A stretch of DNA of 64,000 bases from Ignavibacteria bacterium (GTDB taxonomy: Bacteria > Bacteroidota > Ignavibacteria > Ignavibacteriales > Ignavibacteriaceae), in contig JAFLBV010000001.1 of the NCBI GenBank assembly GCA_017302895.1, positions 1,783,001 through 1,847,000 of the forward strand. The letters are read 5' to 3'. The notes beneath the pieces were generated by a model. That model worked only from the letters and a program-made list of their open reading frames with translations, searched no databases and was not told the origin of the DNA. The number at the start of each line of letters is the position of its first letter. Position 1 is the stretch's first letter. The translations under genes and the position numbers were made by a program. This document shows, piece after piece, positions 17,681-27,040 of this stretch.

Positions 17681-19282
17681 ATGAGAACACCCGAAAACCG
17701 GTTCGCCATAATACTGTTTGTTGCGATACTGCTCCCTTCTATCATGTACTCGGCGTATGAATTCACAAAATTGAATCAGAACGAGGAGCAGATACTCCAG
17801 ATATACAACAGTCAGCTTGAAGCTGTTCTATTCTCAATAAACCAGTATTCCGAGGATGTACTCACAAGTTGGGCAGTTAAATTGCGAAATGCTCTTTCTT
17901 CCGGAAGGACAGATGAGGTCAATGTAACACTCAACGATTTTCTTAAAGACAAACCGCCTGTAAAATATATCAGCATCATTTCCGGCACTTCAAATTACAT
18001 TTATCCACCCTCGAGAAGTGACTCCCTCTATCGTCTTGTGGATTCTGTAATTCAACTCAGAAGGCCCAAGCTCGACCGGTTGAAGGTATTCCTTAAACAG
18101 GGATATTCGAAGCTTGAGCCGTTCTATGTCCCGTTAGATACACCCCTTGTTTCTCTTTACTTTGTGCCCGATACCCTGAATGGCAGTAATCTGCTCTATG
18201 GAATTCTGATTCAACCTGAAAATTTTGTAAGGGACATTCTAAAAAACAAGGTTCAGCAGGTTGCGGGTAACGATTTCACCATCCCGGTCATCAACGGTGT
18301 CAGGGATTCGATTATTGCCGGTCCCGACTCGCTTCTGGCATCTCAGTTCACCATCAGAAAAGAACTTTGGTTTCTACCCGGCTATTATATTGGCATCAGT
18401 CCCAAAGGAAAGACAATAGATGAACTGGTATATGAGCGGGCGTGGAGAAGCTATGCTCTGATATTCATATTAAACCTGGTTATTATTGTCGGTGTATGGG
18501 TGGTATTTAAAAACATTAAAAAAGCGTTTGAGCTTGTCAGGCTTAAAAGTGATTTTGTCTCAAATGTATCTCATGAACTTCGAACGCCTTTGGCTTTGAT
18601 TTCGATGTTTTCGGAAACTCTGGAGCTCGGGAGGGTTCGGAGTGACAGCCGGCGTGAGGAATATTACAAAATCATCAGCCAGGAAGCTCAAAGACTTTCA
18701 AAAATTGTAAACAGGCTACTGAATTTTTCACAAACTGAGGCCGGAAAGAGAAAGTACCACTTCGATTATGTGGATGTGAACGATGTTTGTGCAAAAGTTT
18801 ATGAGACCTACAAGTTTCACCTTGAGCATAACGGATTCAAATTCAGCTATTTCGAGGGGAAGGATATTCCCGTTATAATTGCCGATTATGAAGCACTTTC
18901 CGAAACTGTAATCAACCTTATCGATAATGCGGCAAAATACAGCCGTGACAAAAAAAATATTGAATTACACACCGGATATTCAGAATCAGGTGTTTTTATT
19001 GAAGTAAGAGACCAAGGGATCGGAATCAAGGAAAAACACCAGAAAAAGATTTTTGAGAAATTTTACCGTGAGAACACCGGGCCCGTTCACAACACAAAAG
19101 GAGCAGGTCTCGGGCTGAGTCTTGTAAAACACATTATGGAAGATCATAAAGGGAAAATTGAACTTTTCAGCACTTATGGGAGAGGAAGCATGTTTCGTCT
19201 TCTTTTTCCTCTAAAAGCCAATCAAAAATTGCAACAATCATTAAATAATGGCATCGAAAATGATAAAGATATTAATAGTTGA
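17681..19282 (+). CDS. membrane sensor histidine kinase
   Basis: 533 residues. One N-terminal membrane span (about 8-25), a roughly 230-residue periplasmic sensor region, a second span (ALIFILNLVIIVGVWVVF, about 265-282), HisKA with H298 (NVSHELRTPL), then HATPase motifs (LIDNAAKYS, DQGIGI, GAGLGLSLV). It forms a two-component pair with the OmpR-type regulator whose gene starts inside its 3' end (35-nt overlap). The stimulus is unknown; the periplasmic region shows no motif I recognise. Confidence 0.93.
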   Translation: MRTPENRFAIILFVAILLPSIMYSAYEFTKLNQNEEQILQIYNSQLEAVLFSINQYSEDVLTSWAVKLRNALSSGRTDEVNVTLNDFLKDKPPVKYISIISGTSNYIYPPSRSDSLYRLVDSVIQLRRPKLDRLKVFLKQGYSKLEPFYVPLDTPLVSLYFVPDTLNGSNLLYGILIQPENFVRDILKNKVQQVAGNDFTIPVINGVRDSIIAGPDSLLASQFTIRKELWFLPGYYIGISPKGKTIDELVYERAWRSYALIFILNLVIIVGVWVVFKNIKKAFELVRLKSDFVSNVSHELRTPLALISMFSETLELGRVRSDSRREEYYKIISQEAQRLSKIVNRLLNFSQTEAGKRKYHFDYVDVNDVCAKVYETYKFHLEHNGFKFSYFEGKDIPVIIADYEALSETVINLIDNAAKYSRDKKNIELHTGYSESGVFIEVRDQGIGIKEKHQKKIFEKFYRENTGPVHNTKGAGLGLSLVKHIMEDHKGKIELFSTYGRGSMFRLLFPLKANQKLQQSLNNGIENDKDINS

Positions 19283-19943
19283 AGACGAACCTAATATGCG
19301 TATGGGATTGCGGGACAATCTCGAGTTCGAAGGGTATGAAGTGGATCTCGCCTCGGATGGTGAGGAAGGGCTTGAAAAAGCCACTACAGAAAAATACAGC
19401 CTGATTCTGCTGGATGTGATGTTGCCAAAAGTTTCCGGGTTTGAAATATGCAAACAGGCGAGGGCAAAAGGCGTAAAAACCCCGATTATTCTTATTACAG
19501 CGAAAGGGGAGGAGATAGACAAGGTTCTTGGTCTCGAACTGGGAGCCGATGATTATGTGACGAAGCCTTTCAGCCTTAGAGAACTGCTTGCACGAATAAA
19601 AGCGGTATTGAGGAGGGGGACAGGTGAAACCGAGCCCGAGGATGAAGCCGATATCGGTCTGCTCCATGTTAACTTTAAAACCTACTCCGCCTTTGTCGAT
19701 GGGAAACCCGTCCAGATGTCACACAAGGAATATGAGATACTTAAATACTTGTGGCAGAACAAAAACAACACCGTGAGTCGGGACAATCTTCTTAACGACA
19801 TCTGGGGTTACGAAGAAAACCCCACAACGAGAACTGTTGACAATTTCATTCTGAAACTGAGACAAAAGATTGAAGTGGACTCCAATCATCCTAAGATCAT
19901 TTTAACAGTTCATGGAATTGGATATAAACTGATAACGAACTAG
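19248..19943 (+). CDS. OmpR/PhoB-family response regulator
   Basis: 231 residues. Receiver domain with acidic pocket VEDEP, phospho-acceptor D56 (LILLDVMLP), conserved T (ITAK) and K (VTKPF); then a winged helix-turn-helix (about 135-230) with the EYEILKYLW and RTVDNFILKLRQKIE segments. It overlaps the kinase gene by 35 nt; a second possible ATG lies at 19260. Its TAG and the stop of the convergent HD gene share the palindrome CTAG. Confidence 0.95.
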   Translation: MASKMIKILIVEDEPNMRMGLRDNLEFEGYEVDLASDGEEGLEKATTEKYSLILLDVMLPKVSGFEICKQARAKGVKTPIILITAKGEEIDKVLGLELGADDYVTKPFSLRELLARIKAVLRRGTGETEPEDEADIGLLHVNFKTYSAFVDGKPVQMSHKEYEILKYLWQNKNNTVSRDNLLNDIWGYEENPTTRTVDNFILKLRQKIEVDSNHPKIILTVHGIGYKLITN

Positions 19944-21157
19944 TCAGTGTAGAATATCTGTTTCAGCCTTCTTATTTTGTAAAGTGCCGAGAGGAGGAAA
20001 TCCTGAATTGACTGGTACTCAAGCAGGTCTTTGATTACGAAAGCTTCGGCAAAGACGAGTATGTCTTCATTGAGTTCCATGATTCGACGGTTTATTGGCT
20101 CCCATTGTGTCTTGAAGAGATAACCTTCTCTTGCCCATGCCTCCTGTTTAAGGAGGTTTTTTATGCGGGCATCCATGCTCAGTGACCCGATACCATGTCC
20201 ATTATCTGAAAGGTCGAACGACTTTATTTCATAAAAGCGGAAGTTGTCAGCTCTTACTGAGAGTTGTGCTATATCTTTCAGGTAAAGATCTTTGTAACAT
20301 ACCCACCTGATTTCCTCAAGATTTTTTGTTTCGGGGGGGAGTGAATTCAGCACTTCGAGTGTTCTGTCAGCATATTTTGAGAGCACCGGGTGGTTCCTCT
20401 CGTGCAAATCTTCGAGCGCAAATATGATGGATCCGTTGTTTATACCAATCCCTCTTTCATCGAGAAATTCGGCAACATATTTTATAATCAAATCGTAATG
20501 GTTTGTAAGTATGGCAATTCCTTCCCTTAGTTCTGAAGGGATATATTTTTCAATAAATTCTTCGTATCTGTCGAATCCGTAATGAATCCCGTAATCGTCC
20601 ACTGCTTTGTAGAGGATATCCTCGATGAGATCATGGCCGACAGCGATGGCGGAATATAATTTGGATCCTGGATCGTTGATATTTATGATGGAAGCAATTG
20701 CACCGACCCTGTTGACATGTGCAGCGGATGGGAGCCCGCATTTTCTAAACATGCGGTATTTTCTGAATTGTTCGAACACCTTAAAAGCGAAGCCGGAATA
20801 TTCACCGTAAAACTCATCGATATATTTCATATCCGGAGTCTGTCCCGTCAGGAGCTGACTGTGAAGGTTTTGATATGATACTGTATTTTCAACTTTGGAT
20901 CGGGCATCAGAGATGTCTGTCGGAGCTTCATAAATGTGAGCCCTCACATTCTTCCCGGAGATAAGATTCTGACCGAGATAAATCTCGATATCTTTCATCG
21001 CAATCTTTGCAAGATCGATCGGATAGAGTCTTGACAGCAGATTGTAGTCAGGTACCTGAAGTTGTTTTAGGGCGGTAAGGATTTCTTTGGCAATGGCAAA
21101 CCGCTTATCATCGATTAGAGCTTTTATTTCTCGCGAGTATCGCATAATATAATCCAA
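19940..21157 (-). CDS. HD-domain protein resembling the hydrolase half of RelA/SpoT
   Basis: 405 residues. Near the middle, AAHVNRVGAIAS is followed by AIAVGHDLIEDI, the H...HD...ED pattern of SpoT-type HD phosphohydrolases. KYADRTLEVL further on could supply the last metal-binding aspartate (the ADR motif). No ppGpp synthetase or TGS domain is present. It may hydrolyse a nucleotide such as ppGpp, but the similarity is only motif level. The start at ATG 21157 may be internal-shifted (MDYIMRYS gives a second ATG). It converges on the response-regulator gene with overlapping stops. Confidence 0.6.
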   Translation of the reverse strand: MDYIMRYSREIKALIDDKRFAIAKEILTALKQLQVPDYNLLSRLYPIDLAKIAMKDIEIYLGQNLISGKNVRAHIYEAPTDISDARSKVENTVSYQNLHSQLLTGQTPDMKYIDEFYGEYSGFAFKVFEQFRKYRMFRKCGLPSAAHVNRVGAIASIININDPGSKLYSAIAVGHDLIEDILYKAVDDYGIHYGFDRYEEFIEKYIPSELREGIAILTNHYDLIIKYVAEFLDERGIGINNGSIIFALEDLHERNHPVLSKYADRTLEVLNSLPPETKNLEEIRWVCYKDLYLKDIAQLSVRADNFRFYEIKSFDLSDNGHGIGSLSMDARIKNLLKQEAWAREGYLFKTQWEPINRRIMELNEDILVFAEAFVIKDLLEYQSIQDFLLSALYKIRRLKQIFYTD

Positions 21158-21187
21158 AAAATTAAACCCAATAAAAGAAAAATTCTT

Positions 21188-21216
21188 TAAAAAAGCAAAG
21201 CCCCTCTCGGGGGCTT
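21188..21216 (-). terminator. rho-independent terminator of the small membrane protein gene
   Basis: Read on the minus strand: a perfect 7-bp stem AAGCCCC/GGGGCTT with a 5-nt loop, followed by TGCTTTTTT. It lies just after the stop of the 83-residue membrane protein gene. Confidence 0.85.
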
Positions 21217-21234
21217 ATAAAACTTTAAGTTGAA

Positions 21235-21486
21235 TCACCGGAATTTTATTTCGTGATCATCCTTCTTACTCCTTGGGAGGATCGGTTCTATTTTGTCATC
21301 CAGCAGAATTTTTCTCTCTATTGAATCAGGGTCTTCCAGTACGACACCGGCAGCTGACTGCTCGACCGAATGGTCAACTCTGCTCCGTGCAATTTGCTGA
21401 TAAATGATAACCACAACGATGATCACGAAGGAAATACCAAAGACGATCAACAAAAGCAAACTCAGACCTGATGATAGCTGGTCCAT
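21235..21486 (-). CDS. small single-span membrane protein
   Basis: 83 residues: a membrane span at about 8-30 (LLLLIVFGISFVIIVVVII), then a charged cytoplasmic tail (IERKILLDDKIEPILPRSKKDD). No family recognised. It lies 105 nt after the WD40 gene on the same strand and is followed by a strong terminator, so it is likely a real gene. Confidence 0.65.
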   Translation of the reverse strand: MDQLSSGLSLLLLIVFGISFVIIVVVIIYQQIARSRVDHSVEQSAAGVVLEDPDSIERKILLDDKIEPILPRSKKDDHEIKFR

Positions 21487-21590
21487 TCTTCAGCCTCCGA
21501 AGAGAAATTTTTGGTTAATGGGGAAAAAACTCGATTAATACCACAATGTACGAAAAAAAAATATGTTTGTCAACAGGTAAGTGCTTGAAA

Positions 21591-23618
21591 TTAAAAGAGT
21601 ATCGAACTGAGCAGACCTTCTTTATATTTACTGTTCACAGTCTTGTCAACCGGGAATGACCGGTTGTTGTCGATAAACTTCAGGAAGTCCAACCCTCCTT
21701 CAGATGCTTCGAACTCACCATTCGCAGCAATGAAGGCCCAGTCTCCTGACCCGAAGAAATAGAGTGTACCAAGCTGGCTCCCGGAGGCCGCATCCAATAT
21801 ATACAGCCCTCTGTCTGCTGAAGAAGCAAGTAGCAGTTTGGAATTTCCCGAGAACTCAAGGGCATCTATCGGACCAAATGCGATGTCCACCATCCTGGGT
21901 GCCAGGGTGTCGAACACTTTCTGAATAAAGAAATAGTTGGTGTTTTCGCTCGAAACAGCAACATATTCACCTGACGGTGAGAATGCGACCAGAGAAGAAG
22001 AATTCTGATAGCTTAAACGGCCCGCTTTTTTGGAAAAATTTTCTGTGTTAAAAAAATTGAGGTCGCCATTTCCTGAGGTGGAAACAAGTTCTTTACCCTT
22101 TTTAATAAAACTGATACCTGTGACGGGTGAGTTGAAATCACCGAATTTTTTAATAAGGCTTTCAGAATTGATGTCCCACAAGTAAATATTACCTTCTACT
22201 CCACCTGCTGCCATCAATTTCCCGTCATCGCTTACAGAGATGGTACCTATCGATTTTTGTGGACCGGAAAAAGTTTTTAATCTGCTCCCATCCATAATAT
22301 CCCAGAATTTGATCGTATGATTTTCTGACTCGGCGGCAAGCTGACGGTCCGTTTTACTCCATTTAATCACATTAATAAATGTACCCGGCTTCCCCGAAAT
22401 GGTAGTGATTTCGGTTGCGTCGGAGGTATTATAAATTCTGATAGTCTCATCCAGTGTTCCATAAGCAAAGTGAGTGCCTGAAGGAGAAATATCCATGGCC
22501 GATATTAAGCCATCCCAGGTTTGCAGATATTTTCGTGGCTCTCCACTGAATTTATTCCATATGTGAAAAGAAGAATTGTTGGTTGCCATCAGCAGTATCG
22601 AATTATCTGCGCTGAACTTAATTTGCGTTACCTTTTCGACAACAGGTTCATGAGAGTTGATAACTTTTTGAGTGGGGATTTCAAACTGTACTATTGTATT
22701 ATCGAAATAAGCCACGGCAAGTCTTTTGTCATCTCCCGAAATTGCTAATGCTGTAATGTCTCCCATCGGTTTGTGCGAAAAAACTTCGGATTTATTTACC
22801 AGGTCATATCCTGAAATTTTAATATCACTAAGGAAATAAACAAAAAAGTTTGAATTGTTGAAAAATGCAACTCTTGGGGGCAATCCTGTCTCACCCCTTG
22901 TGCTGAAAACAATCGACCTGTTACTCACATTCCAGACATAGATTACAGAATCATCAGTAATTCCAGCCAGATATTTGCCGTCGGGTGAGAATATGAGTTC
23001 ATGAAAACTGTTTTTTGAGCTCTGAAACATTTTCCCAATTACCGAGAGGTCTTCACCGTTTATAAGGAAGACTTCACCCGATGGATCAGCAACAGCAAAA
23101 ATTTCTACATCTTTTTGAAAATTGATTGCGGCAATATCTGCAACAGGGAGGGTGCCTCTTTCCACAGGGCTATCGTCTTCTTCAAGATCGCAGGTAAAAA
23201 GCTTCGAATCCGGAGTTACAAAAAGGAGGACACTTTCAGATTTATCCAGAAACATATCTGATTTATAACCACCGGGAATTTCAGCATTTAAAAGCTGTTC
23301 ACCAGTTAACCAGTCCCACACCGAGAAGGAATTATCCTCCGATCTGCTAATGATTCTTTTATTTCCATCGGCAACATTAAATGAAACCACAGCCTTTCCA
23401 TGACCGCCAAAGATATTCAACTGGTCGAGTGTGGCTGCGTCCCACATAATGATCGTGTTATCTTCTGATGAAGAAAAAATAAACCTGCCATCACCGGAAA
23501 ATGCAAGAGCATTGATCGTGCCTGCGTGACCGAGTTGAGGGAGTATATATCCTTTTTGTGCTGCAATGGTAATACATGCAGTTATAACTATAAAAAATAA
23601 TTTACGGGTTTTTGGCAT
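21591..23618 (-). CDS. secreted WD40-repeat protein
   Basis: About 675 residues from the ATG at 23618, which gives a clean signal peptide (MPKTRKLFFIVITACITIAA). An in-frame extension to 23792 is rejected as leader. The rest is a series of WD40 repeats (HAGTINALAFSGDGRFIFSS, DNTIIMWD, ESENHTIKFWD, GGVEGNIYLWDINS), enough for two propellers, ending with a short non-repeat tail. It is probably a periplasmic or surface scaffold; no catalytic domain is seen. Confidence 0.83.
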   Translation of the reverse strand: MPKTRKLFFIVITACITIAAQKGYILPQLGHAGTINALAFSGDGRFIFSSSEDNTIIMWDAATLDQLNIFGGHGKAVVSFNVADGNKRIISRSEDNSFSVWDWLTGEQLLNAEIPGGYKSDMFLDKSESVLLFVTPDSKLFTCDLEEDDSPVERGTLPVADIAAINFQKDVEIFAVADPSGEVFLINGEDLSVIGKMFQSSKNSFHELIFSPDGKYLAGITDDSVIYVWNVSNRSIVFSTRGETGLPPRVAFFNNSNFFVYFLSDIKISGYDLVNKSEVFSHKPMGDITALAISGDDKRLAVAYFDNTIVQFEIPTQKVINSHEPVVEKVTQIKFSADNSILLMATNNSSFHIWNKFSGEPRKYLQTWDGLISAMDISPSGTHFAYGTLDETIRIYNTSDATEITTISGKPGTFINVIKWSKTDRQLAAESENHTIKFWDIMDGSRLKTFSGPQKSIGTISVSDDGKLMAAGGVEGNIYLWDINSESLIKKFGDFNSPVTGISFIKKGKELVSTSGNGDLNFFNTENFSKKAGRLSYQNSSSLVAFSPSGEYVAVSSENTNYFFIQKVFDTLAPRMVDIAFGPIDALEFSGNSKLLLASSADRGLYILDAASGSQLGTLYFFGSGDWAFIAANGEFEASEGGLDFLKFIDNNRSFPVDKTVNSKYKEGLLSSILF

Positions 23619-23944
23619 ATTACGGTTAAAAAAAATAAAATCCTGAATATCAAAATGTAATTTAAGATTCCACGGGACATTTGTATTGACCGAAGTCACT
23701 TTCTTGGGGGAAAGTAAAAAAAATGTAAGATTCTGACGCGGCATTTCAGTTTTCCGGCATTTTAGCCGTTCAATCAGAAAAGTAAGATACAAAAAAAAAA
23801 GTTGAATAAAAATCGAATTAACGAATAAATGTTTTTTTCGTTATCTTAAAAATTGTTAATTTTATACTCGTATGAATGAAACATTTTTATTCGAAACATT
23901 TTCAGAATTAAACAAGTATAATTAACCAGATATAGGAGTTAACT
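23619..23944. other. 326-nt AT-rich divergent intergenic region
   Basis: It separates the minus-strand WD40 gene from the plus-strand ExbB operon and must hold both promoters. A clear AGGAG ribosome-binding site at 23934-23938 sits 6 nt before the GTG start of exbB. No exact TAnnTTTG promoter box was found and no small gene is visible. Confidence 0.5.
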
Positions 23945-24757
23945 GTGAGTAAACAATCACCTCTAAAAGCATTCTTTTCGGGATTTGCAGCTGTTGCCAT
24001 TCCTGTGCTTTTTGTAATTGCAGTTTTGATTTACATGTTCGTAATGGGTAACCCGGAGAATTTCCAGGGAAACGATCCTTCCAAGGATCCTAAAGTTGGA
24101 AACTATCTCGGAATGGTTTATAAAGGCGGTTTTATTGTACCGATTCTTATGACCATGTTCCTTTCAGTATGGACATTCGCTGTAGAGAGATTTATAGTAA
24201 TCCGTAAAGCCAGAGGAAAAGGAAATGTTGCTAATTTTATAGCTAAAGTCTATTCACTTCTTTCAGGAAAAGAAGCTGATCTTGAAGTGGCTATCAATGA
24301 ATGTGACAAACAGAGAGGTTCAGTAGCCAATGTTGTAAAAGCCGGTCTTCTCAAATACAAAGAAATGTTGAATGAAACCGGACTTACAAAGGATCAAAAA
24401 GTTGTTGCAATCAAACAGGAATTTGAAGAAGCTACATCACTTGAGCTTCCTGTTCTCGAACAGAATCTTGTAATCCTGTCGACCCTTGCAAACCTGTCGA
24501 CCCTCGTTGGTCTGTTAGGAACGGTATTGGGTATGATCAGAGCGTTCGCTGCTCTTGCAAACGCAGGCGCACCGGATGCATCAGCACTCGCAACAGGTAT
24601 CTCAGAGGCGCTCATTAATACAGCTTTTGGTATCGGTTCATCAGCTTTCGCTATCGTATTCTATAACTATTTCACGACTAAAATCGACAAAATGACTTAT
24701 AGCATCGATGAAGCCGGTGTTGCCATTACACAGCAATTTATTGCAAAAAACAAATAA
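23945..24757 (+). CDS. exbB: MotA/TolQ/ExbB proton channel family protein
   Basis: 270 residues. Membrane segments at about 12-32 and 55-80, a cytoplasmic loop with helical segments, then two closely spaced spans in the MotA_ExbB domain (LSTLVGLLGTVLGMIRAF and the GIGSSAFAIVFYNYF region). It forms the proton-driven motor with ExbD that energises TonB. GTG start with AGGAG upstream. It is first of the exbB-exbD-exbD-tonB operon, 16 nt before the first exbD. Confidence 0.92.
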   Translation: MSKQSPLKAFFSGFAAVAIPVLFVIAVLIYMFVMGNPENFQGNDPSKDPKVGNYLGMVYKGGFIVPILMTMFLSVWTFAVERFIVIRKARGKGNVANFIAKVYSLLSGKEADLEVAINECDKQRGSVANVVKAGLLKYKEMLNETGLTKDQKVVAIKQEFEEATSLELPVLEQNLVILSTLANLSTLVGLLGTVLGMIRAFAALANAGAPDASALATGISEALINTAFGIGSSAFAIVFYNYFTTKIDKMTYSIDEAGVAITQQFIAKNK

Positions 24758-24773
24758 AAATGTGAGTTAACAA

Positions 24774-25403
24774 ATGCCAAAGGTAAAAATACCTCGTAAG
24801 AGCACGCTGGTTGACATGACGGCTATGTGTGATGTGTCATTCTTGCTTCTTACATTTTTTATTTTGACAACCCAGTTCAAACCTGACGAGGCAGTAACTG
24901 TTCAGACTCCGGGGTCGATCTCAAAATCGAAGTTGCCGGATGTGGATGTGTTTACTATTACCATCGATTCAGCCGGAAGGACATTCTTCGGAATCTATAA
25001 CCACGAAGTATTGAAAAAGACGGTAATGGCTGCCATGAACGACGCATATGATCTCGGGTTGACAAATGAAGAGATTAATGCTTTCGGAAAGATTGGAAGT
25101 TTCGGAACTTCTTTGAGTAACTTCAAAAAGTTGTTGAAAGCAGAATCTTTCGAGCGAAAGAACAAGGAGTTCATGGGTGGTATCCCCATTGACACAGCTA
25201 ATAACGAGCTCGGAAAGTGGGTTACAAACAGTTTGGATGCCTGGTATATAATGCAGGGAGTCACGACTAAAAAAGTGCCCAGCGTTGCCATAAAAGGACA
25301 TAAAAATGCAGGTTACCCCGTTATCAAGAGAATCATTGCGATTCTTCAGGAGGAAAACCTTAACAAGTTCAAGTTTGTAACAGAGCTGAAAGCTAAGAAT
25401 TAG
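24774..25403 (+). CDS. exbD: ExbD/TolR family biopolymer transport protein (first copy)
   Basis: 209 residues. A short basic N-terminus, then a membrane span with the proton-path aspartate (DMTAMCDVSFLLLTFFIL, about 14-31), and a large periplasmic domain. The N-terminal motif is the Bacteroidota ExbD type. It sits 16 nt after exbB and 16 nt before a second exbD; paired ExbD copies with different periplasmic parts are usual in this phylum. Confidence 0.92.
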   Translation: MPKVKIPRKSTLVDMTAMCDVSFLLLTFFILTTQFKPDEAVTVQTPGSISKSKLPDVDVFTITIDSAGRTFFGIYNHEVLKKTVMAAMNDAYDLGLTNEEINAFGKIGSFGTSLSNFKKLLKAESFERKNKEFMGGIPIDTANNELGKWVTNSLDAWYIMQGVTTKKVPSVAIKGHKNAGYPVIKRIIAILQEENLNKFKFVTELKAKN

Positions 25404-25419
25404 AAAAGGATATTGAAAA

Positions 25420-26001
25420 ATGGCTGAACTGGATACCTCGGCGAAGGGGGGACATGGTAAAGGTAAAAAGAAAGGACCCAAGAAAGCGTCTACGCGTATA
25501 GACTTGACACCAATGGTGGATCTGGCTTTCTTGCTCGTTACTTTCTTTATGCTTACCACAACCTTCAGCAAGCCGCAAGTAATGGACATTGTGATGCCTG
25601 TTAAAGATAAAGAACAACAGGAGGAACAGAAAATAAATCAGACCGAGTTAAGGCAGAGTGAGGCTATGACCATCATCATTGGTGGTAAAGACACGCTCAT
25701 CTATTATTTCGGTTTGGATACAGCTAAAACCGTATCGATACCTCAGTTCGAACCAAGGAACAAGGCTGCATACGAAAAATTAAGAGCTGATATTGCCAAA
25801 AAGCAAAATGAGCTTGAAACGGATGATGACCCGAAAACAAAGAAAACAAATTTGTTTGTTGTTATCAAACCTACTGATAAGTCGTCATATCAAAACCTGG
25901 TTGATGTGCTGGATATGATGAATTTTACTGAAGTGAAGAAATACGCCATAGTTGACGTTGCGGAGTCTGACTTGAGTATTTACAATAACCGTAAAAAGTG
26001 A
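25420..26001 (+). CDS. exbD: ExbD/TolR family biopolymer transport protein (second copy)
   Basis: 193 residues. A lysine/glycine-rich cytoplasmic N-terminus (KGGHGKGKKKGPKKA), then the ExbD span with D near residue 33 (RIDLTPMVDLAFLLVTFF), then a charged periplasmic domain ending VVIKPTDKSSYQNLVDVLDM, a typical ExbD/TolR C-terminal motif. It differs markedly from the first copy outside the membrane segment. Confidence 0.92.
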   Translation: MAELDTSAKGGHGKGKKKGPKKASTRIDLTPMVDLAFLLVTFFMLTTTFSKPQVMDIVMPVKDKEQQEEQKINQTELRQSEAMTIIIGGKDTLIYYFGLDTAKTVSIPQFEPRNKAAYEKLRADIAKKQNELETDDDPKTKKTNLFVVIKPTDKSSYQNLVDVLDMMNFTEVKKYAIVDVAESDLSIYNNRKK

Positions 26002-26010
26002 GAGTGTAAA

Positions 26011-26853
26011 ATGGCAAAAGTTGATTTAACTGATATAGTTTTTGCTCTGAAAAACAAGGAATACGGTGCCTATGTTTTTCGTAAACTATACGGCAAGTTC
26101 GTGACTATAGCTCTCATTATTACTGCACTTTTCTTTAGTACTGCAATCTCGATGCCGATGATTATCAACGCTATCGAGAAAAGTACTGCAAGCGACCAGA
26201 AGTCAGTAACGATGGATGTGAAAGCTCAACTCCAGAACATGAAGAAGCAGAAGGAGAAAGAGAAGAGAGAGACAGTCTTCAAAGAACAGGAGAAAAAAGC
26301 TCCTGAAAGAGCCTCTGTCAAATTTACTCCTCCTGTTATCAAGCCGGATGATCAGGTAAAAGAGGAAGCTCCTCCAACAGTTGAAGAACTGAAGGATAAA
26401 AATGTCGGTACTGTTACCCGTCAGGGTGTTGATGGTAACGGCGATATCCGTGGAGATGCTGATGTTGAATTTACCGATGGTCTCGATGACAAGAAACCCG
26501 ATGTTTCCAAGGAAGATGTGAAGAAAGACACGAAAGATGAAGTCTTTACATTCGCCGAAGAAATGCCTTCCTTCCCTGGTGGAGATGGTGCGCTGTATGC
26601 TTTCTTAGGACAGAATATAGCTTATCCTGAAATTGCCAAGAGAGCTGGCGTCGAGGGTCAGGTTATTGTTACCTTTACAGTATCAAAAACCGGTCAGATC
26701 TCTTCTCCAAGAGTTGCTCGTGGTATCGGTGGTGGCTGCGACGAAGAAGCTCTTCGTGTGGTCATGATGATGCCCCGTTGGAATCCCGGTAAGCAAAACG
26801 GTCAGCCTGTGAATGTTCAGGTAACTGTTCCTATCAGATTCCAGTTGCAATAG
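26011..26853 (+). CDS. tonB: TonB family energy transducer
   Basis: 280 residues. One span at about 30-50 (VTIALIITALFFSTAISMP), a charged periplasmic linker rich in K, E and P, and a C-terminal TonB domain (about 190-280) starting MPSFPGGDGALYAFL, then IAYPEIAKRAGVEGQVIVTF and RWNPGKQNGQPV, the Bacteroidota TonB pattern. It transmits motor energy to outer-membrane receptors such as the one at 45585. Last gene of the operon, followed by a strong terminator. Confidence 0.94.
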   Translation: MAKVDLTDIVFALKNKEYGAYVFRKLYGKFVTIALIITALFFSTAISMPMIINAIEKSTASDQKSVTMDVKAQLQNMKKQKEKEKRETVFKEQEKKAPERASVKFTPPVIKPDDQVKEEAPPTVEELKDKNVGTVTRQGVDGNGDIRGDADVEFTDGLDDKKPDVSKEDVKKDTKDEVFTFAEEMPSFPGGDGALYAFLGQNIAYPEIAKRAGVEGQVIVTFTVSKTGQISSPRVARGIGGGCDEEALRVVMMMPRWNPGKQNGQPVNVQVTVPIRFQLQ

Positions 26854-26887
26854 TATCTCTAATCCGTAAAATCAGAGACTAAATTAA

Positions 26888-26916
26888 AAAGCCCCGGCAA
26901 CAACCGGGGCTTTTTT
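26888..26916 (+). terminator. rho-independent terminator after tonB
   Basis: A perfect AAGCCCCGG/CCGGGGCTT stem with a short CAACAA-type loop and a run of six T. Confidence 0.95.
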
Positions 26917-26938
26917 AGGTAAATACGGTTTAATTTGT

Positions 26939-26946
26939 TAAATTTG
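26939..26946 (+). promoter_or_regulatory. Bacteroidota-type -7 box before tRNA-Arg
   Basis: TAAATTTG matches the TAnnTTTG consensus exactly and lies 16 nt before the tRNA. No good -33 TTTG was found upstream, so the assignment is tentative. Confidence 0.4.
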
Positions 26947-26962
26947 CAGTCCGAATTATATT

Positions 26963-27037
26963 GCCCCCGTAGCTCAGTGGATAGAGCATTGGTTTCCGGA
27001 GCCATGTGCGCAGGTTCGATTCCTGCCGGGGGTACCA
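26963..27037 (+). tRNA. tRNA-Arg (anticodon CCG)
   Basis: A 75-nt cloverleaf including an encoded CCA. The acceptor GCCCCCG pairs with CGGGGGT, the D arm is GCTC...GAGC, the anticodon loop is TTCCGGA, and the T loop is TTCGATT. The anticodon stem has a T-T mismatch at its outer pair and a T-G pair next to the loop. It marks the left edge of the accessory region. Confidence 0.93.
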
Positions 27038-27040
27038 TTT

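Noticed and set aside
23619..23792. N-terminal extension of the WD40 protein.
   Set aside because: It would bury a good signal peptide that begins at the ATG at 23618.
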